Source of the DNA: Litsea cubeba
Lineage: Eukaryota; Streptophyta; Magnoliopsida; Laurales; Lauraceae
Length of the DNA stretch: 64,000 nucleotides
Assembly (NCBI GenBank): GCA_012931725.1
Contig: CM022951.1
Coordinates: forward strand, 33,957,308 to 34,021,307
Direction of reading: 5' to 3'
Shown here piece by piece: positions 32,375-42,329 of the stretch. Within the stretch, counting starts at the first letter, position 1. Every line of letters begins with the position of its first letter. The notes under the pieces were generated by a model. The model worked only from the letters and a program-made list of their open reading frames with translations, was not told the DNA's origin and ran no database searches. A program made the translations under genes and the position numbers.

Positions 32375-33566
32375 TGTTGGAACTTGAGATGAATTTGAGA
32401 TGACTTGAAAGTCTTTTGATGAATTGAAGAAGTTAGCATCTCAAGTATTAGTTTGTGTTGGAATTCTTGTCAACACATTGTCACAAACATGATGATAATA
32501 AGCTGGTGTTGATAGAGCTTGAAAAGGAGAAACAGAATTGAAACAGTCTGGAATTAAGAATTCCTGATGCAGTGCACGCGGTCGACCGGGCTCTTCATGC
32601 GGTCGACCGAGCAAGAAGAAACCTGCAGAAAACAGAAAAAGGCACCTCTCAGTTATTTTCGTGACACAGTGTGTCTTCGGTCGACCGGGACTCCAGGATG
32701 TCGACCGAGCTCGAAATTGTCTGTTTTCCAGTCAGTGTATGATGTCGACCGAGCACAGTATGATGTCGACCGAGCACGGGAACCAGAGTTGCGCAGAACT
32801 AGAAGTTTTGCACGAAAATTCAGCACAGTTATCTATTTCGTTTGGGACTCTTTCTAAACGAATTGTAGCCCGTTTTAAATACAATTAAGGGTTATCAAAA
32901 CCTATATAAAGGCATGCTTGGGTCGTTCATAAATAGATTAGAAGAGACACCAGAAGAAGAGAGTTATAGAGAGAGTTTTGGAGAGAAGAAGAGTGCTGGT
33001 GCTGTGTTGCTGTGTTGCTGCATTATCAGACGTTTTCTACAGCAATTGTGGACGAGATTATGCTCTAGAAGATGGTGTTTTCGTCCATGAGTTAAGTGTC
33101 TCTCTGTTTATGCTTTAATTTCAATTTGTAAGGGATTGAGAGAGAGAGAATTGTAGAGGGGAAGGGCTGTAGACAGAATTAATCTTCTACTCTGTTCTTA
33201 CATCAAGTTGGTGCTTGGTGTTTGGGGTTTGGTGATCCCATCTGTGGGTGCAGATAAATTGTAAAGGGAGTCGGTGCTTCCTAGATAGTTGGTGCTATCT
33301 GAAACTAAAGGGAGTCGGTGCTTCCTAGATAGTTGGTGCTATCTGAAACTAAGGGTTGGTGCTCTTTGTCGTTGGTGCGACTAAATAAGATTCAGATCTG
33401 TCCCGGATTGGTGTTCGGACAGTCTTTGAACCGTGGACGTAGCCTTTCGGTGAACCACGTTAAATCTGGTGTCATTGTGTGATTTGACTTGTTTTGTTGT
33501 TGAATTGGACCTGTTTTTAGAAATCACTGATTCACCCCCCCCTCTCAGTGATCGCGGTATCCAACA
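32375..33566 (+). repeat. 5' LTR of the young copia element, 1192 bp
   Basis: It starts TGTTGGAACTTGAG and ends GTATCCAACA. U3 carries six GGTCGACCG or TGTCGACCG motifs (32578-32776). A TATA box lies at 32903-32912. A tandem block AAAGGGAGTCGGTGCTTCC...CTATCTGAAACT is present twice in full (33263-33352), where the 3' LTR has lost 18 bases. Confidence 0.92.
32903..32912 (+). promoter_or_regulatory. TATA box in 5' LTR of young copia
   Basis: TATATAAAGG about 130 bases downstream of the GTCGACCG motif cluster. The same box occurs in the 3' LTR near 37975. Confidence 0.65.
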
Positions 33567-33568
33567 AT

Positions 33569-33580
33569 TGGTATCAGAGC
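33569..33580 (+). other. Primer binding site, initiator tRNA-Met
   Basis: TGGTATCAGAGC, two bases after the 5' LTR end, is the standard complement to the 3' end of plant initiator tRNA-Met used by copia elements. Confidence 0.9.
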
Positions 33581-33632
33581 GAGGTTCCCTTGATCAGTTT
33601 AATACGCTAAGGGTGATCTCTTGTCAAATCAC

Positions 33633-36600
33633 ATGGCAGTCAATACAGGGAATATGAAAGCACCTCTGTTTGATGGTTCTAATTACTCTTTCTGGAAGAT
33701 TAGGATGCAAGCCTTCATCAAATCACTTGGCTATGATGTTTGGGAGGCTGTCAGAGTCGGTTACAATGCTGCCAACGTACCCAATGATACAGCATCGAAG
33801 AAGTTGGCAGACAACGACTCCAAGGCGCAGAATGCACTCTTTAGTGGCCTTGTGGACAGCGAGCTTGTCAAAGTAATTGCATGCAAAACAGCCAAGGAAA
33901 TTTGGGACAAGTTGCAAAGCATACATGAAGGTGATGAGAAGATTAAAGAAGCCAAATTACAAACCCATCGCTCTCAATTTGAATCTCTTCGCATGGAGGA
34001 AAGCGAGAATGTTGACTCGTATATGCAACGAGTGAATGAAGTCACGAATGACATTCGTGGACTAGGGGAGGAGATTAAAGAGCCGGTCATCGTCAAAAAG
34101 GTTCTAAGATCTCTTCTTCCCCGGTTTGATTCAAAAGTCTCAGCCATTGAAGAAGCCAAAGATCTGAATGCATTTTCCATGGATGAATTACATGGTTCTC
34201 TAACTGCCTATGAGATGCGCATAGGAAAGACGTCTTCATCTGATAAAGAAGCCGCCTTCAAAGTTCAGAAAAAGGCAAAAGAGACTGCTGGTCATGATAT
34301 TGATTCTGATGATGATGAGCTTGAGGCTCAATTTGTTAGAAAGTTGAAGAAAGGAAGCATTGGCAAGTACAAAGGGAAGCTACCCTTTAAATGCTTCAAT
34401 TGTGGAGGTATTGGTCACTTTGCTGCGAAGTGTCCGCTAAAAGAAGACAATGAAAGTGACTCTTATGCTGAAAAGAGTAAAGGAAAGAGAAATTTCAGAA
34501 AAAGGGGCAAAGCTAAAAACTTTCTATGTCAACAAGATGACAGCACGTCTGAAAATTCAGACGATGATGAATCAACCGAAGCTCTCTTCATGGTCACTGT
34601 TGAAGAAGAAGAAGAGCTAGATCCGGAAGAGGATGAGGAGGCTGAAGTCAATCTTGAAGAGGAACTCATAGCCGCACTTGAGGAGCTTAGCATGGAACGC
34701 AAAACAAGTAAGAAAAATCTGAAACTTCTCCATGAATCTGAAAGTTCTATTATTTCTTTGAAAACTCAAGTAGAAGAATATAAAAGAATGGTAGAAGTCC
34801 TTGAAAACCAAATAAGTATCAAAAAGGAAGAGGCTATGAAACTTGAAACTGAGATCGCTAGAGCAAAGGCTGAAAATTTGGAAAATAGCAAAAAACTCAA
34901 AGCGCTCCAAGCGATTGAAGGGACTATGAAACTCAATGAACTACTGAAAGTTCAAAGACCAGCCCACTTCAGATTTGGTCTAGGATTTGAGAAAGGAGAA
35001 TCCTCTAAGATTGCACCTCCTAAAAGGAAAGAGTTTGTGAAGCAAGTCACTGCACCTTCTAACTCTATGAAGCCCACTCAACCTAGAAAGGAGTCCATTC
35101 CTGTTAGAAAGGTAATGAAGACTAACCAGCCACAAAGAAGATACAAATTCTATGGTTATTGCTTTCATTGTAATATGTTTGGACATAAAAGAGCTGATTG
35201 CAAATTCTATGTAAGAAACAGTCCATTTGTGACTAGGAATCCTTTTTCAATCCTAAGTAGCCACAAAATTGAGTGTTATATATGTCATAATTATGGACAC
35301 TTGGCTAGGGATTGTAGGTTGCCTATTGCTAACCAATTTCAGGTTGAAAAGAAACCCAAGTTAGTTAAGGCATGGAGGGCAAAGAAAAGGGAAGGTAATC
35401 CCAAAGAATCTCTCATTGTGCAAACGGCATTCAATGCACAAAAGAAGACAGCACCATGGGTTCTTGATAGTGGTTGTTCAAGCCATATGACTGGTGATAA
35501 AGATAAATTCATCAAATTACAGCACTATGAAGGCGGTTCAGTGAAATTTGGCAACAATGATGGTGCCAAAATCTGCGGAAAAGGTGTTATTCAGCTTATG
35601 GCAAACAAGATCAGATCTGAAGAAGTCTTATATGTGTCTGGATTGAGACACAACCTGCTTAGTGTGAGCCAGATCTGTGACAAGGGTCATGAAGTTATCT
35701 TCACAAAGAATGGGTTTGCCATCAAGAAGAGTAGCAACGGGAAAACAGTGGCAACTGGATCAAGAACTGCTGGAAATCTCTATACACTGTCAGATGGAGC
35801 TGAAAAGACCTGCTTGATGAGTCGGACAGAGGAAAGTTGGTTGTGGCACAAACGCCTTGGGCATCTAAGCTTTGATAACATGTCAAAGATTTGCAATTCA
35901 AAGGCTGTAAGAGGCATGTCTAAAGTGGAAAAGCCTTCCAATCCCATTTGCGACTCTTGCCAAAAGGGAAAGCAAACGAGGGTTATGTTCAAGTCAAAGG
36001 AGCATCATTCAAAGAAACCTCTTGAGCTAGTGCACACTGATCTCTGTGGACCGATGCGAACTCAAAGCACCAATGGAGATAAGTATTTCATGTTATGCAT
36101 TGATGATTATACTCGTATGACATGGGTATTGTTTCTTAAACATAAGCATCAAGCACTTGATCGTTTTAAAGTGTTTAAAGCACAGGTTGAAAATCAATTG
36201 GAAAAACGTATCAAGATCTTAAGGTCTGATCGTGGAGGCGAGTTCACATCTGAAGAGTTCACTAAATATTGTGAACATCATGGCATTCAAAGACAGTACT
36301 CAGCCCCTAGAACTCCACAGCAAAATGGAGTTGTGGAACGGAAGAATCGCACCGTACAAGAGATGGCTCGTACGATGCTAAGTGAAAGCAAGATGGCTGA
36401 CAAGTATTGGAAAGAGGCAATTCATACGGCTGTATACATTCAAAATCGATGCTTGATCAGGCCACATGAAGTCAAAACTCCCTATGAGCTATGGTTTGGA
36501 AGAAAAGCAACAATCAAGCACTTCAGAGTCTTCGGCAGCAAGTGTTACATCAAGCGGCTCGAACAAAATCCGGGCAAATTTGAAGAAAGAGCTGACGAAG

Positions 36601-37133
36601 GTATATTTCTGGGTTACTCCTCTACTAGCAAGGCATATAGGTGTCTTAACAAAAGAACCAGAAAAATCATAGAAAGTGCTGATGTGAGAATTGATGAAAA
36701 CCATCAACCAAAGAATGCAACTCATAATGACAGTCCAGTTTATGAGGACTCGAGTGAGATTGATGATGAGATGGCTGAATCTAATGATTCTGAGAAATCA
36801 AAGGATGACTCAGAAGATACTTCATCTAAGAAGCACAGCACTTGGGTAGAGCAACACCCTAAGGATCAAATCATTGGAGATCCTACGGCAGGCGTTCAAA
36901 CTAGACAAAGTGTAGTTAGTAATTACTCACTTGTGTCCACCATTGAACCCAAGACTGTGGCTGAAGCCAGTCTCGATGATAGTTGGTTGAAAGCTATGCA
37001 TGAGGAGATGTGCAGGAATTTTGCTGAAGAAATGACGAAAGAATTTGAGATGATTTTCACGAAACCTCTGCCAAAGGAAGTCTTCGAGTATCTCCGAAAA
37101 AAATTAGGAGTTACTCACTCTCCTAAACCGTAG
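33633..37133 (+). CDS. Gag-protease-integrase polyprotein with RT/RNase H deleted in frame
   Basis: The start is ATG 33633 (MAVNTGNMKAPLFDGSNY) and the product 1166 residues. Gag has a DUF4219/UBN2-type N-terminus and a first CCHC knuckle (CFNCGGIGHFAAKC, about residue 255). An acidic stretch, a coiled coil and two more knuckles (CFHCNMFGHKRADC and CYICHNYGHLARDC) follow. Protease has LDSGCSSHM. Integrase has HKRLGHL, CDSCQKGK, HTDLCGPM, DDYTRM and a GGEF region. After the integrase C-terminus the sequence passes from WLKAMHEEM (start of RT) to CRNFAEEMTKEFEM (post-YVDD part of RT). It then passes to IFTKPLPKEVFEYLRKKLGV (the end of RNase H). Both junctions (after about 37010 and 37052) keep the frame. 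YVDD and RNase H motifs are absent. Confidence 0.9.
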   Translation: MAVNTGNMKAPLFDGSNYSFWKIRMQAFIKSLGYDVWEAVRVGYNAANVPNDTASKKLADNDSKAQNALFSGLVDSELVKVIACKTAKEIWDKLQSIHEGDEKIKEAKLQTHRSQFESLRMEESENVDSYMQRVNEVTNDIRGLGEEIKEPVIVKKVLRSLLPRFDSKVSAIEEAKDLNAFSMDELHGSLTAYEMRIGKTSSSDKEAAFKVQKKAKETAGHDIDSDDDELEAQFVRKLKKGSIGKYKGKLPFKCFNCGGIGHFAAKCPLKEDNESDSYAEKSKGKRNFRKRGKAKNFLCQQDDSTSENSDDDESTEALFMVTVEEEEELDPEEDEEAEVNLEEELIAALEELSMERKTSKKNLKLLHESESSIISLKTQVEEYKRMVEVLENQISIKKEEAMKLETEIARAKAENLENSKKLKALQAIEGTMKLNELLKVQRPAHFRFGLGFEKGESSKIAPPKRKEFVKQVTAPSNSMKPTQPRKESIPVRKVMKTNQPQRRYKFYGYCFHCNMFGHKRADCKFYVRNSPFVTRNPFSILSSHKIECYICHNYGHLARDCRLPIANQFQVEKKPKLVKAWRAKKREGNPKESLIVQTAFNAQKKTAPWVLDSGCSSHMTGDKDKFIKLQHYEGGSVKFGNNDGAKICGKGVIQLMANKIRSEEVLYVSGLRHNLLSVSQICDKGHEVIFTKNGFAIKKSSNGKTVATGSRTAGNLYTLSDGAEKTCLMSRTEESWLWHKRLGHLSFDNMSKICNSKAVRGMSKVEKPSNPICDSCQKGKQTRVMFKSKEHHSKKPLELVHTDLCGPMRTQSTNGDKYFMLCIDDYTRMTWVLFLKHKHQALDRFKVFKAQVENQLEKRIKILRSDRGGEFTSEEFTKYCEHHGIQRQYSAPRTPQQNGVVERKNRTVQEMARTMLSESKMADKYWKEAIHTAVYIQNRCLIRPHEVKTPYELWFGRKATIKHFRVFGSKCYIKRLEQNPGKFEERADEGIFLGYSSTSKAYRCLNKRTRKIIESADVRIDENHQPKNATHNDSPVYEDSSEIDDEMAESNDSEKSKDDSEDTSSKKHSTWVEQHPKDQIIGDPTAGVQTRQSVVSNYSLVSTIEPKTVAEASLDDSWLKAMHEEMCRNFAEEMTKEFEMIFTKPLPKEVFEYLRKKLGVTHSPKP

Positions 37134-37446
37134 GAGTTGTGCTTGAAAGGGGGAGCAATGCATTCATTGCATATCCTATTCGCTCCTCGGTTTGGTCCCT
37201 TTGGATTTGTTGTCAAAGGGGGAGAGATGTTATGCTACGATAGCAAGGAGAGATGTTATGCTATGTTAGCAAGGAGAGATGTTATACTATGAAAGCTAGG
37301 GGGAGATTGTGACAGTGCATGGTTGATATTTCCGAATTTCAGAATTGGTTCCAAGTGAGTGTTGAAAAGAACTTGGAAGAGCTGCAAGCTGGAGTTGAAA
37401 GTGTTGAAGTTCCAATAGTGTTGCCAACAATTCCAAAGGGGGAGAT
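37134..37446 (+). other. 3' untranslated part and polypurine tract of young copia
   Basis: It contains three GGAGAGATGTTATGCTA-like units (37221-37290) and four AAAGGGGGAG-type purine runs. The last run, CAAAGGGGGAGAT (37434-37446), directly precedes the 3' LTR and is the likely polypurine tract. The others may be extra priming sites. Confidence 0.65.
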
Positions 37447-38620
37447 TGTTGGAACTTGAGATGAATTTGAGATGACTTGAAAGTCTTTTGATGAATTGAA
37501 GAAGTTAGCATCTCAAGTATTAGTTTGTGTTGGAATTCTTGTCAACACATTGTCACAAACATGATGATAATAAGCTGGTGTTGATAGAGCTTGAAAAGGA
37601 GAAACAGAATTGAAACAGTCTGGAATTAAGAATTCCTGATGCAGTGCACGCGGTCGACCGGGCTCTTCATGCGGTCGACCGAGCAAGAAGAAACCTGCAG
37701 AAAACAGAAAAAGGCACCTCTCAGTTATTTTCGTGACACAGTGTGTCTTCGGTCGACCGGGACTCCAGGATGTCGACCGAGCTCGAAATTGTCTGTTTTC
37801 CAGTCAGTGTATGATGTCGACCGAGCACAGTATGATGTCGACCGAGCACGGGAACCAGAGTTGCGCAGAACTAGAAGTTTTGCACGAAAATTCAGCACAG
37901 TTATCTATTTCGTTTGGGACTCTTTCTAAACGAATTGTAGCCCGTTTTAAATACAATTAAGGGTTATCAAAACCTATATAAAGGCATGCTTGGGTCGTTC
38001 ATAAATAGATTAGAAGAGACACCAGAAGAAGAGAGTTATAGAGAGAGTTTTGGAGAGAAGAAGAGTGCTGGTGCTGTGTTGCTGTGTTGCTGCATTATCA
38101 GACGTTTTCTACAGCAATTGTGGACGAGATTATGCTCTAGAAGATGGTGTTTTCGTCCATGAGTTAAGTGTCTCTCTGTTTATGCTTTAATTTCAATTTG
38201 TAAGGGATTGAGAGAGAGAGAATTGTAGAGGGGAAGGGCTGTAGACAGAATTAATCTTCTACTCTGTTCTTACATCAAGTTGGTGCTTGGTGTTTGGGGT
38301 TTGGTGATCCCATCTGTGGGTGCAGATAAATTGTAAAGGGAGTCGGTGCTTCCTAGATAGTTGGTGCTATCTGAAACTAAAGGGAGTCGGTGCTATCTGA
38401 AACTAAGGGTTGGTGCTCTTTGTCGTTGGTGCGACTAAATAAGATTCAGATCTGTCCCGGATTGGTGTTCGGACAGTCTTTGAACCGTGGACGTAGCCTT
38501 TCGGTGAACCACGTTAAATCTGGTGTCATTGTGTGATTTGACTTGTTTTGTTGTTGAATTGGACCTGTTTTTAGAAATCACTGATTCACCCCCCCCTCTC
38601 AGTGATCGCGGTATCCAACA
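37447..38620 (+). repeat. 3' LTR of the young copia element, 1174 bp
   Basis: Same sequence as the 5' LTR by eye. The exception is loss of 18 bases (TCCTAGATAGTTGGTGCT) near 38399, inside the short tandem block. It ends GTATCCAACA followed by the AACTA duplication. Confidence 0.92.
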
Positions 38621-38640
38621 AACTATTACTACTTACCTCT

Positions 38641-38840
38641 AATGGTTGATATCGACCAATATGTCAGTCATATTTTTTCTAACCTATAACTATCTTATTC
38701 GTCGAACACAACAGAATGGTCGATATCGACCATTACCACTTCCTCCTAATAGTAAATATCGACCTATTATTCAGTTAGACTTTTTCCAACACGTAATTGT
38801 CTTATTTACTGAACACTACAAAATGGTTGAATCGATCATA
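38641..38840. repeat. Array of GATATC-centred palindromes
   Basis: Copies AATGGTTGATATCGACCAAT (38641), AATGGTCGATATCGACCATT (38715) and degenerate ones near 38750 and 38822. They are spaced about 70 bases apart and separated by AACTATCTTATT/AATTGTCTTATT words. With the copies at 32312 and 32355 they form a single array cut by the copia insertion. Confidence 0.7.
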
Positions 38841-39195
38841 TTGCAAAATGATAAAAGAAAAAAAGACTGAAAAGGAACTTGAGGACCTCTCTCGTCTTCA
38901 ACATGCTATTGGGTCCTCGTTGGTCCTATGGGGTCCTATTGGGGATTTTTTCTGTAGATTCCTCTTATAAGAATCGTAGAAAATTTTACATACTTTTTAA
39001 AATATTCAAATTTTTATAAAAATGAGTTACAAGTCTTATGCTTCTTTGAAAAATCTCCCTTCCGAAGCACTTTTTTATGAATTCGTTTTTAAGACAAATG
39101 ATATGAGAAAATGCAAGTTTTTTAAAATAATTTGCGTTACAGGCACGCACAGACAAATTTGGAAAACAGCCGGTACACTACATGAGGAATTCTAC

Positions 39196-39640
39196 TTTTG
39201 TTGTTAATTGTTTCTTGCAATTTGCAATATTCATCTTCTTTATCGTTTGAGGTCAAAAATTACTTCATCAAATCTGTTTTAAAGTTTCTTACATACATCA
39301 CTCTCGATATAGAAATAAAAGTTTGACCAAGTTTTACTTCAAATGAAATGATTCTCACAGTTGGATTCATCACATTTTAACAAATATAATTTTATACTCA
39401 CTCATCATCAATTCAACCGTTGATATCACTCCTACAAAACTTAAATTTGACACCATTGTCTAAACAAAAGATGACAACAACCCTGATTAAATTAGATTTT
39501 ACCAATGTGGGTCCTACCCGGACTAGCTCAGATGCAACAGCACCCACCCTCAGCACCATTGTCTAAACATTTCAGAGCGCAAAGCGTGGGATATTATTCA
39601 TTCTATTCCATGGAAAAGGAATATCTCACTTCAACGGTCA
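39196..39640 (+). promoter_or_regulatory. Region upstream of eEF2, probable promoter
   Basis: AT-rich DNA between the Mutator-like end and the eEF2 first exon, without an ORF. I see no strong CAAT/TATA arrangement here. The closest TATA-like word is TTATATTTG near 39710. Given how close the first exon is, this stretch probably holds the promoter. Confidence 0.4.
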
Positions 39641-39684
39641 GGATTGATTGAATCCAACGGCCTGAACTCACTTGAAACACCTTC

Positions 39685-39694
39685 ATTAGGGTTT
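39685..39694 (+). promoter_or_regulatory. Telo-box-like motif upstream of eEF2
   Basis: ATTAGGGTTT, the complement of AAACCCTAAT. Telo boxes (AAACCCTA) are known in the promoters and leaders of plant translation genes such as eEF1A and ribosomal proteins. A second AAACCCTAG is found at 39778-39786 at the start of the first intron. Confidence 0.55.
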
Positions 39695-39699
39695 CTCAG

Positions 39700-39774
39700 C
39701 ATTATCGCGTTATATTTGTGAAGGGTGGAGGATAGCCGACTGCTTGCATTTCCAGCTCCCTTCACTTCTTGGAG
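39700..39774 (+). other. eEF2 5' UTR exon 1 (3' end defined, start approximate)
   Basis: The exon ends TTGGAG/GTAAAA at 39774/39775, a good plant donor. The transcription start is not visible, so the left limit is approximate. No ATG-initiated frame of use. The matching acceptor is TACATTGCAG ending at 42282. Confidence 0.5.
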
Positions 39775-39822
39775 GTAAAACCCTAGTTGTCCCTCAATCT
39801 CCTCTCTGTTTCTTTTGTATGA

Positions 39823-39932
39823 TTCTCGAATCTTAGGCATGGATTCATGAAAAATCTCGAATCTTAGGAATGGATTCATGGTGGATTCATGAAAAATCTC
39901 GAATCTTATGAATGGATTCTTGAAAAATCTGT
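39823..39932 (+). repeat. Short tandem repeat in the eEF2 leader intron
   Basis: Three units of the type TCTCGAATCTTAGGAATGG followed by ATTCATGAAAAA, with a partial duplication of ATGGTGGATTCATG. Confidence 0.75.
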
Positions 39933-42157
39933 TCGATCTTCTTCATTTCTATGGCCTTTTCCTTTCATTTGCATGGAAATTGGTTTCTTTCGTTTACGTT
40001 TTTGAATGATAAGTTGGTTATTCTTCTCATTTTTATGTAGATGGAATTGATTTTCTCATTCATTTCTAGGAAAGCTGATTACTTTCATTCATTTCCATGG
40101 CTATTGATTTTCTTCACTTTCACAAAGCAGAAGTTGTAGATCTGATTTTTATATTTTTACTTTATTGAATGATAAGTTGCTAGATCTTCTCTTCATTTCT
40201 CTGGAAATGAGTTTTCTTCATTTTTCAAATTGGGGTAGTGAAGTTGTTGATTTGAATTTGGTTTTTTTTTTCTTCCAACATGGTCCAAGTCAATATATCT
40301 AATACATCTTAACGTCTAATACGTCTTCTTCATTTTCATGCATGCTTTTGGTGTGTGGGAATTGAAAATAAAACCCAATGAAATTATAAATCTGATGTTG
40401 TTTTGTATGAGGAATTAGCACCAAACTGTTTTTTTTTTTGTTCTGTGAATATTCTTGGTTGTATAAATTAAATTAAATCAAACCGAAGCGGTATGTTCTT
40501 GGGTGTAGTATTTTGGCATGTTATTGCTTTTTTGCCTGTTCTTTTCCAAATCTGTATATGTTATATGTTTTTGTCTACCTGATTTACATCTGATATTAGC
40601 TTTGGGTGTAAAAGACTGATGCTCATTTGCATTACTTTCTAATGCATGGATGCATATGGGAGCCTTTTGTATTTAAAAAAAAATTGAGAACTTTTTGTAT
40701 ATTTTGTCTCTTCATCTTCAATTGAAAATCCAAAAGTGTGTTGGAAATGTAAACAATGAAATGACTTAAGTTTAACACTAAAAATGATATTGGTTTCATC
40801 AACAAGAGATATATGGCCATGTGTTTTGAAGTTGGCTGATATATATCATTTTGGCCTTGAGCTATGGTTGATACCATGAATCCAACACTTGTAAAGCATT
40901 ATTTTGGAAGTATGACAAACTGACTGATGGCTGATACATCTAGTTTTAGCGTAACCCACTTGGTCCAAACAGTATTATAAAACCATTTATTTTGATCCAT
41001 GATGTGCTTTAAATTTTGTACACAATATTTTGTAAGCAGTTAGTAAAAGCAATCTTAATATGTTTGATGAATTTGGTACATTTCATTGTATTTTACAGTA
41101 AAGTATCCCAATAAGTTCTAAAAAATTACATGAATTGATACTTTTGGTTAGGTTTAGTAAAATAAGATAAACTTGTTGACCCTTGGGTAACCCCTGTTTT
41201 ATCTGAAGCCACTATAGAGGGTATAAAGATTTTTATGATGTTTTTCTGGCTTATCAGGAATCCAAAGGTTTTGTTACATTGTTCCATAAACAGAACTCTT
41301 AAAACACTTATATCAACACAGCTAAAATGACTCTTATTGACCTATTAATATATCCTTCTCTTTTTTGGACACTTAACAATGCTTATTAATGTTGTTGTTG
41401 TTATTATTATTATTATTTAATGGATCTTTGTTGGCTGTTGGGCAGATATTACTGATTTCATGTTAGATATATATGGCACCCTGATGATTGTAGCTGAGAA
41501 AATTGTTACCTGATAATTGTGAACTCAAGTGGGGTCTTGCCTTTCTCCCAAATAAAACAGGATGATCACATCTTTGTATGTGCATGGTGCTTAAGTTGGA
41601 TGATTAAGGAAATAACACATGGCAATAGGGCATCAAACAGTGTGCAAAATTTCAGACCCCTTTTGTTATTGAGGAATGCTTGTTGCCAAGCCTTCTCTAA
41701 CTGGTGCGAAACAATGCTTACATGTGCAAGGTTGATGTGCTCATGAGTGGGTGCACCATTTATACTTGTTAGCTGAAAAATTAAGGTATACTGTTTGGCA
41801 AGTGGCTTCGCATGCATGTGTCAGCTTGCTTTTGTGCTGAGTTATCATTGATGGTACCTTTTCTGAGTGGTTTGGATCATGCACCTGCTGTATGTGGTCA
41901 TATGCCATTTTTGAGTAAGGTGCGAGTGGGCTTAGCAGATTTTGTCTACTATTTGTAAAATAAATCTTATCTGGTGGCTTTAGCTTTTTCTCTTGTTGCC
42001 AAATGGAACATTTATTGTTAGATTCAAAAGCCTCTTTGTCAAAATGTGTTTGACATGAAAACATTGAACATGCCTTTGATATTAGAAACTGATTATAGAC
42101 AGCTGTGTCTATTTAATTTTTAAAATCTGAATTTGTAAACTAGTTCTGCTGGTGCTT

Positions 42158-42236
42158 CCCCCCCCGCCCCCCCCCCTCCCCCCCCCCCCCCCCCCCTCCT
42201 CCTCCTCCTCCTCTCTCTCTCTCTCTCTCTCTCCAA
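42158..42236 (+). repeat. Poly-C / (TCC)n / (CT)n tract
   Basis: A run of about 40 bases almost all C, then TCC repeats, then CT repeats. It ends about 46 bases before the 3' splice site of the eEF2 leader intron. The ORF across it is an artefact. Confidence 0.9.
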
Positions 42237-42329
42237 TTTCAAATGGAAATTTAGCTGACTTGTTTGTTATCATACATTGCAGAAACGTATCCGCTTGGGT
42301 GTTCTTGTTGATTATTTGGAGCTGTCAAG

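Larger units (their letters stand above)
32375..38620 (+). mobile_element. Young SIRE-like Ty1/copia element lacking RT and RNase H
   Basis: Two LTRs (32375-33566 and 37447-38620), an initiator-Met primer site, one long ORF and a polypurine tract are present. AACTA flanks both sides (32370-32374 and 38621-38625). The LTRs look identical except for one 18-base indel. SIRE affinity is inferred from integrase words such as EGIFLGYSSTSKAYR and the three-knuckle gag. The ORF lacks RT, so the copy needed, or would need, enzymes from a relative. Confidence 0.92.
31200..39195. mobile_element. Degraded Pack-MULE-like element split by a copia insertion
   Basis: The left stretch from GTAGAAGTGAGG (31200) and the complement of the right stretch ending 39195 (GTAGAATTCCTCATG) share, in order, GGAGATTTTT, ACTCATTTT, an AT-rich block ending ATTCTT, GAATCTAC, ATAGGACCC and AGCATGTTGAAGACG. 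They form inverted repeats of roughly 400 bases. Inside lie a captured gene fragment (31760-32106) and arrays of a GATATC-centred palindrome. A 6.2-kb copia element (32375-38620) sits within. No clean target duplication was found, so the exact ends and Mutator-like assignment are inferred. Confidence 0.6.
39775..42282 (+). other. 2.5-kb intron in the eEF2 5' UTR
   Basis: The intron runs from GTAAAACCC to CATTGCAG. It is T-rich as plant introns are and has no ORF. It holds a short tandem repeat (39823-39932) and, just before its 3' end, a C/CT-rich run (42158-42236). Leader introns of this type often enhance expression of plant housekeeping genes; that role is inferred here. Confidence 0.7.
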
